Part shown: piece after piece, positions 27,394 through 35,535 of the stretch
How positions within the stretch are numbered: position 1 is the stretch's first letter
Layout: every line of letters begins with the position of its first letter
NCBI GenBank assembly: GCA_035403225.1
Contig: DAONET010000002.1
Span: 62,001-126,000, forward strand
Source: DAIRDK01 sp035403225
Lineage (GTDB): Bacteria; Bacteroidota; Bacteroidia; Bacteroidales; FEN-979
Length of the DNA stretch: 64,000 bases
Reading direction: 5' to 3'
Program-made: the position numbers and the translations under genes
The notes under the pieces: model-generated
What the model saw: the letters and a program-made list of their open reading frames with translations, nothing else
Told to the model about the DNA's origin: nothing
Database searches by the model: none

Positions 27394-28590
27394 TTAGATA
27401 GCACCCAACTTTTTCCCCACTTTCGTGAACTTTTCGATAGCGAATTCGATTTGTTCTTTCCTGTGGGCAGCGCTGATCTGAACACGGATCCTTGATTTCC
27501 CTTTGGGGACAACGGGATAGTAGAAGCCGATGACATAGATGCCTTCTTTAAGCAGCTCGTTGGCAAAATTCTGCGAGAGCTTGGCATCGTCGGGAAGATG
27601 TCCGAAGAGCACGGGAACGATAGGATGTGTGCTGTCGATGATCCGGAAACCGGCATCTTTCATTCCTTTTCTGAAGATTTGCGTATTTTCATTTACGCGG
27701 TCGCGGAGTTCGGTGGTGCTTGAAAGGATATTCAGCACTTCAGCGGTAGCGCCTGCAATAGCCGGGGAAAGGGAGTTCGAGAACAGGTATGGCCGTGAAC
27801 GCTGACGAAGCATTTCAACAATGGCTTTTCTTCCCGAGATACATCCTCCGGATGCTCCACCAAGTGCTTTTCCGAAAGTAGTAGAGATGATATCAACCCG
27901 GCCCATGGCGTTGCAATATTCAATACTTCCACGTCCGGTCTTACCGATAACGCCGGTAGCATGTGAATCGTCAACCATAACCATGGCGTCGTATTTTTCA
28001 GCCAGGTCACAGATTTTATCAACCTGGGCAATGATTCCATCCATGGAGAATACGCCGTCGGTAACGATCAGTTTGAAACGAGCTTCACTGGCATCCTGCA
28101 ATACTTCTTCCAGGTCGGCCATGTCGTTGTTCTTATACCGGAAACGTTTTGCTTTGCAAAGTCTTACTCCGTCGATAATCGAAGCATGGTTTAATTCATC
28201 GGAGATAATGGCATCCTGCTCACCCAGCAAAGGTTCAAAAACCCCGCCGTTGGCATCGAAAGCGGATGAATACAGGATGGTGTCGTCAGTTCCTAAGAAC
28301 TCACTTACTTTTTTCTCCAGGTCTTTGTGCACCTGTTGTGTTCCGCAGATGAACCTCACTGAAGATAATCCAAATCCAAATCTGAAAAAGGTGTTGTTTG
28401 CGGCCGCCATTACCCGGGGATCTGAGCTGAGCCCGAGGTAATTATTGGCACAGAAGTTCAGGACTCTCTGTCCGTTGGTCATGATCTCCACATTCTGCGG
28501 AGTAGTGATGATCCGTTCTTCTTTGTATAAACCGTCGTTTTTGATACTTTCAATCTGTGATTCCAGATACTGTTTGATCTTTCCGTACAT
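27394..28590 (-). CDS. kbl: Glycine C-acetyltransferase (2-amino-3-ketobutyrate CoA ligase)
   Basis: A 398-residue PLP enzyme that interconverts glycine plus acetyl-CoA and 2-amino-3-ketobutyrate in threonine breakdown. It keeps the Kbl landmarks throughout: LSSVRFICGTQQVHKDLE, SSAFDANGGVFEPLL, LNHASIIDGVRLCKAKR, VDDSHATGVIGKTGRG, the PLP lysine in TTFGKALGGASGG, and FYYPVVPKGKSRIRVQISA. It is the orthodox copy compared with the paralogue at 23580. No threonine dehydrogenase gene is next to it. It has its own promoter-like element upstream (28616-28623) and a terminator after it, so it is a single-gene unit. Confidence 0.93.
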   Translation of the reverse strand: MYGKIKQYLESQIESIKNDGLYKEERIITTPQNVEIMTNGQRVLNFCANNYLGLSSDPRVMAAANNTFFRFGFGLSSVRFICGTQQVHKDLEKKVSEFLGTDDTILYSSAFDANGGVFEPLLGEQDAIISDELNHASIIDGVRLCKAKRFRYKNNDMADLEEVLQDASEARFKLIVTDGVFSMDGIIAQVDKICDLAEKYDAMVMVDDSHATGVIGKTGRGSIEYCNAMGRVDIISTTFGKALGGASGGCISGRKAIVEMLRQRSRPYLFSNSLSPAIAGATAEVLNILSSTTELRDRVNENTQIFRKGMKDAGFRIIDSTHPIVPVLFGHLPDDAKLSQNFANELLKEGIYVIGFYYPVVPKGKSRIRVQISAAHRKEQIEFAIEKFTKVGKKLGAI

Positions 28591-28615
28591 AATAAGATGT
28601 CTTTAGATAGTTGCA

Positions 28616-28623
28616 CAAAATTA
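28616..28623 (-). promoter_or_regulatory. Candidate -7 element for kbl
   Basis: Reads TAATTTTG on the minus strand (TAnnTTTG), 25 bases before the kbl ATG. No convincing -33 element was seen. Confidence 0.55.
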
Positions 28624-28647
28624 CAAAACTCTTGGGTGAAAACGTCT

Positions 28648-28655
28648 TATATTTG
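28648..28655 (+). promoter_or_regulatory. Candidate -7 element for the 28678 lipoprotein gene
   Basis: TATATTTG matches TAnnTTTG and ends 22 bases before the ATG at 28678, back to back with the kbl promoter element. Confidence 0.55.
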
Positions 28656-28677
28656 AAGCAAATTCAATAGAAATCTC

Positions 28678-29118
28678 ATGAAAAACCGCATCCTTCCCCT
28701 GTCAATGATCCTGCTGATCTGCTCTCTTTTTTTTCTCAGTTCCTGTAAGAAAGAAGAAACACCCGATTACCCCATGCTGATCGGTTATTGGACCGGACAT
28801 ACTTCCCAGGAAAATACCATTGAATTCAAGGTGGAAAATAAAAAAGGGACACTTTATATCACCAAATACCGGCTCGTCGTTACTTACAGCAATGGATCGA
28901 TACAGACATTCGAGGGTATTAACAGCCGCGGGATTGTGGCATTGACGGGACTGTCCTTTAACATTCCCCTGGCTTCGGGTAATTCAGGAGCAGCTTACAT
29001 CAGCGGAAATTTCAACCTTTCTTCCCAGGAATACAGGTTAACAGGGAACTTTGCGGCTTATTATCCTTCCAGTAGTGTTGACCTGGTGACTGGTAATTAT
29101 ATCGCTTATCTTTATTAA
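28678..29118 (+). CDS. Small lipoprotein of unknown function
   Basis: A 146-residue protein with a lipoprotein signal peptide ending in LSSC and a following KKEE charged stretch. The mature part is short and beta-rich, with IGYWTGHTS at the front, then alternating strands, and TGNYIAYLY at the end; the pattern suggests a small lipocalin-like or beta-sandwich domain. It is not assigned to a family. The alcohol dehydrogenase gene starts 12 bases downstream, so the two may be co-transcribed. Confidence 0.75.
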   Translation: MKNRILPLSMILLICSLFFLSSCKKEETPDYPMLIGYWTGHTSQENTIEFKVENKKGTLYITKYRLVVTYSNGSIQTFEGINSRGIVALTGLSFNIPLASGNSGAAYISGNFNLSSQEYRLTGNFAAYYPSSSVDLVTGNYIAYLY

Positions 29119-29130
29119 TCAAAAAACATC

Positions 29131-30276
29131 ATGATGGAAAATTTCACTGCATATATTCCGACCAAGCTGCATTTCGGGAAAGAAGTGCTGTCGGAACTGC
29201 CTGTTTCGCTGGCTGCTTACGGGAAACGGGTCCTTTTTGTTTACGGAAAAGGATCGATTATCCGGTCCGGTCTCTACGACAGGATCATGCATATGCTTAC
29301 GGAAGAAGGCATGGAGGTTGTTGAATTCGGGGGCATCCGGTCCAATCCGGTGGTGGAGGATGCAGATGCTGCGGCGAAACTGGGCAGAGAGCGGCACGTG
29401 GATGTCATCCTGGCTGTTGGTGGCGGAAGCGTGATTGATTCGGCGAAGATCATCGCCCTCACCATTCCCGTGAATCATTCAGGATGGGATTTCTATGCAA
29501 AGAAAGCCAAGCCCCGGCAGGCTGTTCCCATGATTGCCGTGCTGACACTCGCTGCAACCGGGACTGAGACGAACCCTTTCGCCGTGCTTTCCAACCATAC
29601 AGAAGGGAAAAAAGATGGCTACGGTCATTTTCTCTGCTTCCCGAAGGAATCGTTCCTTGACCCGGCACTGACACTCTCCGTACCGAAAAATTATACAGCC
29701 TATGGCATTGCCGACCTCATCGCGCACTGTTTCGAAATGTACTTCGGGGCTGGGGATACGTCCCTCACCGACCGCATCATCACCTCCATTGCCCGCGAAG
29801 CGATGGAATACGGACCTCGCCTGCTTGATAACCTGTATGACATCGATCTCCGTTCCCGCATCATGTATGCAGCCACGCTGGCGCTCAATCCGCTGACCGG
29901 CTATGGCAAAGTGTCGGGTGACTGGGCGGTACACGCCATGGGACATGTTCTTTCATTGCTCTATGATACCCCGCACGGCGCCTCCCTGACCATTGCTTAC
30001 CCTGCCTGGTTGCGGTTCTTCGAAAAGCCGCTGAACAACCGCATTGCCGCCTTGGGAAGCGAGATCTTCAGAGAGAATATTACTGCTGCTGAAACGATCC
30101 TGCGTCTGGAAACATTCTTCCGGAACATTGGCTGCCCGGTACGATTATCAGAAATCGGTATCGGCGCCGACCAAAAAGAAGCACTCTTCAGAGGGTTTAT
30201 CTCCAACGAAGTGAATGGGGGTAACATGAAAATCAGCACGGAGGACTACCCACGGCTGATAGAATGGATGATGTAA
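29131..30276 (+). CDS. Iron-containing alcohol dehydrogenase (BdhA/YqhD-like)
   Basis: A 381-residue group III Fe-dependent alcohol dehydrogenase that would reduce aldehydes to alcohols with NAD(P)H in the cytoplasm. The nucleotide-binding region has LAVGGGSVIDSAKIIA. Metal ligands are visible in YGIADLIAHCFE (Asp, His), VHAMGHVLSLL and YDTPHGASL. The whole N-terminus (FTAYIPTKLHFGKEVL) is typical of the butanol dehydrogenase/YqhD subgroup. The start may be the first or the second of two tandem ATG codons. It likely disposes of reducing power or toxic aldehydes. The gene ends two bases from the convergent EF-G-like gene. Confidence 0.92.
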   Translation: MMENFTAYIPTKLHFGKEVLSELPVSLAAYGKRVLFVYGKGSIIRSGLYDRIMHMLTEEGMEVVEFGGIRSNPVVEDADAAAKLGRERHVDVILAVGGGSVIDSAKIIALTIPVNHSGWDFYAKKAKPRQAVPMIAVLTLAATGTETNPFAVLSNHTEGKKDGYGHFLCFPKESFLDPALTLSVPKNYTAYGIADLIAHCFEMYFGAGDTSLTDRIITSIAREAMEYGPRLLDNLYDIDLRSRIMYAATLALNPLTGYGKVSGDWAVHAMGHVLSLLYDTPHGASLTIAYPAWLRFFEKPLNNRIAALGSEIFRENITAAETILRLETFFRNIGCPVRLSEIGIGADQKEALFRGFISNEVNGGNMKISTEDYPRLIEWMM

Positions 30277-30278
30277 GG

Positions 30279-32417
30279 CTATTCTTCTTCCTTTTCCTGT
30301 TCTTCGTAAGCCTTCAGCAGTTTATCCTGTACATCGCCCGGCACCTGAGCATACTCGGCAAATTTCATGGTGTAGGTGGCACGTCCGCTGGTGATGGAAC
30401 TAAGAGCAGTAGAATACCTGTTCATTTCGGCCAGGGGAACTTTGGCAATGATCTTCTGGAAGTTGTTTTCGCTGTCCATCCCCATGATGACGGCACGACG
30501 ACCCTGAAGGTCAGTCATCACTTCACCCATCTTGTCTTCGGGAACGATAACTTCCACGTCGTAGATCGGTTCCAGAATTTTCGGTCCGGCATTCTTGAAT
30601 GCTTCTTTGAAAGCATTACGTCCGGCCAGTTTGAAGGAGATTTCGTTTGAGTCGACCGGATGCATTTTCCCGTCGTAAATGTTGAAGACGATATCACGGG
30701 CATAGGAACCTGTGAGAGGGCCTTCTTCCATCTTTTCCATGACCCCTTTGAGAATGGCAGGCATGAAACGGGCGTCGATGGCGCCACCGACGATACAGTT
30801 GTTCATGATCAGCTTGCCACCCCATTCCAGGTCGATCGTCTGGCGGTCGCGGATGGGAAATTCCGTCTGGTCAGCCATACCTTCTTTGTAAGGATGGATC
30901 ATCATATGGACTTCACCGAACTGACCGGCGCCACCTGATTGTTTCTTATGACGGTACATGGCCTTGGCCGATTTGGTGATGGTTTCGCGATAAGGAATAC
31001 GCGGCGGGAGGTATTCAATGAGAACCTTTTCCAGGTTTTCGATATGCCATTTTACCAGATTGAGATGAAGTTCTCCCTGTCCTTGTACGATGATCTGACG
31101 AAGTTCTTTAGAAAATTCGTACACAAGAGTCGGGTCCGTTTTGGCGATCTCGGCCAGAATGCTGCTCATCTTTTCATCATCAGCGGCATTTTTTGCTTTG
31201 ATAGCGACGCGGAATTTCGGGTCGGGATAAACCGTCGGTTCAATAATATCGTCGGAATTCTTTAAGGAATCGAGCGTATTGTTGGTATATACGTTTTTCA
31301 TTTTGATCGTGGCACCCAGGTCACCGGCCACAAATTTTTCCACTTTCTCGCGGTTTTTCCCGCAAACGGAAAAGAGCTGTGATACCCTTTCTTTCGAGCT
31401 ATTGCGGGTAGGGTTGATCATATCCTGAGCTTCTACTATCTCACCGGCATAAACCTTGAAGTAGGTGACTTCGCCGATATGCTGTTCGATGGTTGTTTTG
31501 TAAACGAGGAGGGAAGTGGGGTCAGCAGCGTTGCATTTCAGTTCCTTACCGCCAAGTGTCTTGGTTCCCGGCATTTCATCGGGAGGCGGGACAGCGGCGC
31601 CAATAAATTCGAGAAGACGACCAACACCCATATTGTGTTTGGCAGCGATACACAGAACCGGGAAAAATGTGCGATGCATCAACCCTATTTTCAAAGCTTT
31701 ATCAATCTGTTCAGGAGTCAGGGTTCCTTTATCAAAAAACTCTTCCATCAAAGCTTCATCTTTGGAAGCAAGTTCTTCGATGAGCGAAGCATGCATTTCT
31801 TCGGCTTTGTCTTTTTCGCCGGCCGGAATATCCACGATCTCCGGTTTGCCTCCGCCTTGCGGATAAGTGTACATTTTCATCTTCAAAAGGTCGATGAAAC
31901 TGTTGAACCCGATTCCCTGGTTCACGGGGTATTGAACAGCGGTGACGTTGTTGCCGAACCGGTGATGCAGCTGGCGCATCACTTCTTCAAAATTTGCATG
32001 TTCGTTATCAAGGGTATTGACAGCAAAGATCACGGGGGTATGATCACGGTTGGTCCAACGCCAGGTAATCTCGGTGCCGACTTCAACCCCATTCTGAGCA
32101 TTCACTACCATCACAGCTGTATCAACTACCCGTAATGCTCCGATCACTTCTCCGATAAAATCATCAAAACCGGGAGTATCAATGACATTGATTTTCTTGT
32201 TATCAGAAAAAGTGTACATAACGGAAGAACTGACCGAATTCTGGCGCTCCAGTTCAATCGGACGATAATCGGAGACAGTATTTTTATCTTCTACTGTCCC
32301 TCTCCGGCTAATTACGCCGCCTTCAAACAACATCGCTTCCGCCAGGGTGGTCTTTCCGGTCTTTGCGCCTCCGATAAGGGCAATATTCCGGATCTCTTTC
32401 GTCTGATAAACCTTCAT
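30279..32417 (-). CDS. EF-G-like translational GTPase, noncanonical G motifs
   Basis: A 712-residue EF-G relative. The P-loop is GGAKTGKT (about residues 16-23), switch 2 is DTPGFDDF instead of DTPGHVDF, and the base-recognition motif is NTLD where NKxD is expected. Domains II-V follow (QIIVQGQGELHLNLVKWHIE, VGGAIDARFMPAILKGVMEKME, GRRAVIMGMDS). This is the EF-G-like group found as a second copy in many Bacteroidota and other phyla, distinct from FusA and from TetM-type protection proteins. Its exact job is not established; roles in ribosome recycling or stress have been proposed for EF-G paralogues. There are no rpsL/rpsG/tuf neighbours, which also argues against its being the main EF-G. Confidence 0.85.
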   Translation of the reverse strand: MKVYQTKEIRNIALIGGAKTGKTTLAEAMLFEGGVISRRGTVEDKNTVSDYRPIELERQNSVSSSVMYTFSDNKKINVIDTPGFDDFIGEVIGALRVVDTAVMVVNAQNGVEVGTEITWRWTNRDHTPVIFAVNTLDNEHANFEEVMRQLHHRFGNNVTAVQYPVNQGIGFNSFIDLLKMKMYTYPQGGGKPEIVDIPAGEKDKAEEMHASLIEELASKDEALMEEFFDKGTLTPEQIDKALKIGLMHRTFFPVLCIAAKHNMGVGRLLEFIGAAVPPPDEMPGTKTLGGKELKCNAADPTSLLVYKTTIEQHIGEVTYFKVYAGEIVEAQDMINPTRNSSKERVSQLFSVCGKNREKVEKFVAGDLGATIKMKNVYTNNTLDSLKNSDDIIEPTVYPDPKFRVAIKAKNAADDEKMSSILAEIAKTDPTLVYEFSKELRQIIVQGQGELHLNLVKWHIENLEKVLIEYLPPRIPYRETITKSAKAMYRHKKQSGGAGQFGEVHMMIHPYKEGMADQTEFPIRDRQTIDLEWGGKLIMNNCIVGGAIDARFMPAILKGVMEKMEEGPLTGSYARDIVFNIYDGKMHPVDSNEISFKLAGRNAFKEAFKNAGPKILEPIYDVEVIVPEDKMGEVMTDLQGRRAVIMGMDSENNFQKIIAKVPLAEMNRYSTALSSITSGRATYTMKFAEYAQVPGDVQDKLLKAYEEQEKEEE

Positions 32418-32470
32418 TTTTATAATTGTTCTTAAATGATTTTGAAATGGATTGATCTAATAAAAGGCTG

Positions 32471-32478
32471 CAAAGTTA
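32471..32478 (-). promoter_or_regulatory. Candidate -7 element for the EF-G-like gene
   Basis: Reads TAACTTTG on the minus strand, fitting TAnnTTTG, 53 bases before the ATG. Confidence 0.45.
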
Positions 32479-32641
32479 TTAAAAGATATTGATTTTTCAA
32501 AGATTATGAATCCGGAGAGAGGGAAGATACAGTACTTCTATGAGTTAGCAGGTTGCAGATTGTGCGGACGGGTTTTTGCAAAATTTTGTCGTCTACACAA
32601 GCATAAATCGTATTATTGCAAGAAAAAACAGTCATTATAAC

Positions 32642-33739
32642 ATGGGAGATTCAAAACATTATTTTTGCGTGATCATGGCCGGTGGTATCGGAGCCCGTTT
32701 CTGGCCCCTGAGCCGGACCTCACATCCCAAACAGTTTATCGACATCCTCGGCACCGGGGAGACTCTTATCCGTCAGACATATAACCGTTTCATCCGCATC
32801 ATTCCGAAGGAAAACATTTATATCGTCACCAACGAGAGTTATTTTGATCTCGTGATGTCACAGTTACCGGAGATCAAACCTGATCAGATTCTCCTGGAGC
32901 CATCCCGGAGAAATACGGCTCCCTGTATCGCTTATGCCAACTACCGTATCCTCCGTCGCGATCCGGAAGCAAAGATCGTCGTCGCCCCTTCTGACCACAT
33001 CATCATGAAGGAAGAAATCTTCCTCAGTAACATCAAAACCGCATTGGAAGCCGTTTCAGAGAACGACTGGCTGCTGACATTGGGTATCAGGCCCAGCCGT
33101 CCCGACACCGGGTATGGTTATATCCAGTTTCTCGAAGAGAATGTTTATCCGAAAGATTCGCACCTCCGCAAGGTCAAGACCTTCACCGAAAAACCCAATC
33201 TCGACCTGGCCATCACTTTTCTCAAATGCGGCGACTTCCTTTGGAACTCGGGGATTTTTATCTGGTCGTTGAAAAGCATCATGAAAGCATTCCGGCAATT
33301 TCTCCCCGACGTAGATATATTGTTTGAAAAAGGAGAGGATAAATACGGTACGGCTGCCGAAAAAGGGTTCATCTCCGATACTTATTCGATCTGTAAAAGC
33401 ATCTCCATCGACTACGGTCTCATGGAAAAAGCCACGAACGTGTATGTTCTGGCCGCGGATTTTGGGTGGTCAGACCTTGGTACATGGGGTTCGCTTTATG
33501 AAAACCGGCAAAAGAATAAAGAAGGGAATTCCGTACTGGGAAAAAATGTAATGATGTACAATTCCACGGGCTGCGTAGTGAATATGCCCGATGATAAAAT
33601 GGTGGTTCTCGAAGGGCTCACGGACTATATTGTGGTGGAATCCGATAACATTCTGTTAGTTTGTAAGAAAGCTGATGAACAACAGATCAGGCAGTTTGTG
33701 AATACGGTGTTGTTGGAGAAAGGGGAGAAATATACTTGA
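32642..33739 (+). CDS. manC: Mannose-1-phosphate guanylyltransferase
   Basis: About 365 residues from ATG 32642; an in-frame TTG at 32576 would add 22 residues with no family similarity. It makes GDP-mannose from mannose-1-phosphate and GTP for glycan or capsule synthesis. The nucleotidyltransferase signature is VIMAGGIGARFWPLSRTSHPKQF, cited here in two parts as GGIGARFWPLSR and HPKQF. Further marks are EPSRRNTAPCI, APSDHII, TFTEKP and WNSGIFIW. The C-terminal part has the left-handed beta-helix-like turns of the short ManC form, with no isomerase domain. No other GDP-sugar genes are adjacent. A palindrome repeat cluster follows the stop. Confidence 0.93.
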   Translation: MGDSKHYFCVIMAGGIGARFWPLSRTSHPKQFIDILGTGETLIRQTYNRFIRIIPKENIYIVTNESYFDLVMSQLPEIKPDQILLEPSRRNTAPCIAYANYRILRRDPEAKIVVAPSDHIIMKEEIFLSNIKTALEAVSENDWLLTLGIRPSRPDTGYGYIQFLEENVYPKDSHLRKVKTFTEKPNLDLAITFLKCGDFLWNSGIFIWSLKSIMKAFRQFLPDVDILFEKGEDKYGTAAEKGFISDTYSICKSISIDYGLMEKATNVYVLAADFGWSDLGTWGSLYENRQKNKEGNSVLGKNVMMYNSTGCVVNMPDDKMVVLEGLTDYIVVESDNILLVCKKADEQQIRQFVNTVLLEKGEKYT

Positions 33740-33745
33740 CCCAAA

Positions 33746-33954
33746 ACCCTGTCAGGGTGTAGGACCCTGTCAGGGTTAAAGATTATAAATCATTCAGGGT
33801 TAGCCATAAATGATTTTTCTTTATTGTTTTCGATACCACCCTGTCAGGGTGATATCGGAATGGGTTATTTTTTATATCCATTTCTTCATAGTAGATTGAA
33901 CTTCTGACATTTATTTGCAACTGACCCTGTCAGGGTATAGGACCCTGTCAGGGT
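33746..33954. repeat. Cluster of five 13-bp palindromes ACCCTGTCAGGGT
   Basis: Exact copies are at 33746-33758, 33764-33776, 33838-33850, 33924-33936 and 33942-33954. A half copy (TCAGGGT) is at 33794-33800. Copies 1-2 and 4-5 form two doublets, each with start-to-start spacing of 18 bases, joined by GT/AT-AGG linkers. Copy 3 is embedded in a longer imperfect palindrome (GATACC ... GATATC). The layout resembles REP/BIME-type or small non-autonomous elements. This is the only content seen in the 277-base gap apart from the promoter element at 33970. Confidence 0.9.
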
Positions 33955-33969
33955 TCTTGAAAAATAAAA

Positions 33970-33977
33970 TATCTTTG
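33970..33977 (+). promoter_or_regulatory. Candidate -7 element for the histidine kinase gene
   Basis: TATCTTTG fits TAnnTTTG and ends 39 bases before the GTG start at 34017, just downstream of the palindrome cluster. Confidence 0.5.
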
Positions 33978-34016
33978 TATTGAAAACGTTACCAAAACAA
34001 AATACAAAGATTACCC

Positions 34017-35531
34017 GTGGACATTTACCTTCGCAAAAAACGGTGGAAACTGACCCTCCTGGCCGGAGCAATCATCATCGTGGCTGCATCACTATGGTAC
34101 ACTAACATCCTCGTCCGACATATCCGCGAAGATGAACGCCGTAGCGTACGCATGTGGGCCGATGCAATCCACCGGAAAGCTGACCTGGTCAACTTTACTA
34201 ACCGCCTTTTCGAAGAAATTAAAACCGAAGAACGCGTTCGCGTCCAAACATACGCCGAAGCTCACCGGATGCTGATCACTGCTACCTCCAACGACGACCT
34301 CACTTTCCTCACAAAGATCATCTCGGAAAATACTACCATCCCCGTTATCCTGACCGACGAAAAAGGAAACATCGTCATGACCAGAAATGTTACCTTTAAC
34401 CTCGATACCGTCCCACGCTTCGAAGGCAAAATTAAAACCGAATTTTCTGCCTACCCCCCTATCGTCCAACGATACTACGGTAATAATATGATCTTCCTTT
34501 ACTATAAAGATTCTAATATATTTACTGAACTTAAAGTCGTACTCGATGACCTGATCCGCTTCTTCTTCGACGAGGTCGTCTTTAACTCAGCCTCCGTCCC
34601 GGTCATCATCACCGACAGCACCCGTACGCATGTAATGGATTTTGGGAACATCCCCCCAAAGAAAATGAAAGACCCTGTGTTCGTCAGGAAAACGCTTGCT
34701 TCCATGGAGGCACAGAATAATCCCATCAGCGTCAACATCGCCGGCACCGGCACCCGCCTGATCTTCTATAAAGACTCCTTCCTCCTTACTCAACTCCAAT
34801 ATTACCCGGTCGTGCAGTTTGCTGTCATCGGGGTCTTCTTCCTGATCGCTTACCTGCTCTTTAGCTTCGCCCGCCGTTCAGAACAAAATCAGGTGTGGGT
34901 GGGAATGGCCAAGGAAACTGCCCACCAACTGGGAACACCCCTTTCAAGCATGGTGGCCTGGGTCGAACTGCTCAAACTCAAAGGACTTGATGAGGAAACC
35001 GTAAAGGAGATCGAAAAGGATGTACACCGGCTCGAAACCGTCACTGACCGCTTCTCGAAAATCGGCTCCATCGCCCGGCTCGAACAAGCCGACATCGTCA
35101 CGGTGATACACAATACCGTGAACTACATGAAACCCCGCACCTCTGCAAAAGTCCTCTTTGAGGTGACACCGGGAGAGGAATCGAAGATATTTGTCCCCAT
35201 CAACCTCCACCTCTTTGAATGGGTGATCGAAAACCTCATCAAAAACGCCGTCGATGCAATGGACGGAAGCGGTAAAATCACCATCTCCATCACCAACGAG
35301 GAAAACCGGGTGAATATCGATGTGTCTGATACCGGCAAAGGGATCGCCCGCAGACGTTTCAAAACCATCTTCAATCCCGGATTTACAAGCAAAACCCGTG
35401 GCTGGGGACTCGGACTGACTCTCTCGCGCCGCATTGTCAACGATTATCACAAAGGTCATATCTTCGTAAAAAACTCTGTCTTGGGCGAAGGAACTACTTT
35501 CCGCATCATCCTGAAAAAAAAGAAAAAATAA
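34017..35531 (+). CDS. Membrane sensor histidine kinase
   Basis: A 504-residue kinase starting at GTG 34017. Helix 1 (LTLLAGAIIIVAASLWYTNIL) and helix 2 (YPVVQFAVIGVFFLIAYLLF, about residues 262-281) enclose a periplasmic sensor domain of about 230 residues with no recognised fold. The H-box is AKETAHQLGTPLSSM. The catalytic domain has the N box ENLIKNAVDAM, G1 DVSDTGKGI and G2 GWGLGLTLSRRI. All catalytic motifs look intact. No response regulator gene is adjacent, so it is an orphan in this window. The hemW gene begins four bases after its stop, suggesting co-transcription. The signal sensed is unknown. Confidence 0.92.
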   Translation: MDIYLRKKRWKLTLLAGAIIIVAASLWYTNILVRHIREDERRSVRMWADAIHRKADLVNFTNRLFEEIKTEERVRVQTYAEAHRMLITATSNDDLTFLTKIISENTTIPVILTDEKGNIVMTRNVTFNLDTVPRFEGKIKTEFSAYPPIVQRYYGNNMIFLYYKDSNIFTELKVVLDDLIRFFFDEVVFNSASVPVIITDSTRTHVMDFGNIPPKKMKDPVFVRKTLASMEAQNNPISVNIAGTGTRLIFYKDSFLLTQLQYYPVVQFAVIGVFFLIAYLLFSFARRSEQNQVWVGMAKETAHQLGTPLSSMVAWVELLKLKGLDEETVKEIEKDVHRLETVTDRFSKIGSIARLEQADIVTVIHNTVNYMKPRTSAKVLFEVTPGEESKIFVPINLHLFEWVIENLIKNAVDAMDGSGKITISITNEENRVNIDVSDTGKGIARRRFKTIFNPGFTSKTRGWGLGLTLSRRIVNDYHKGHIFVKNSVLGEGTTFRIILKKKKK

Positions 35532-35535
35532 CACC

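Noticed and set aside
32576..32641. N-terminal extension of the mannose-1-phosphate guanylyltransferase from a TTG
   Set aside because: The conserved nucleotidyltransferase N-terminus begins just after ATG 32642, and the extension looks like untranslated leader.
33746..33954. CRISPR array at the palindrome cluster
   Set aside because: The repeats are 13 bases, palindromic and irregularly spaced beyond the doublets; there are no uniform spacers and no cas genes.
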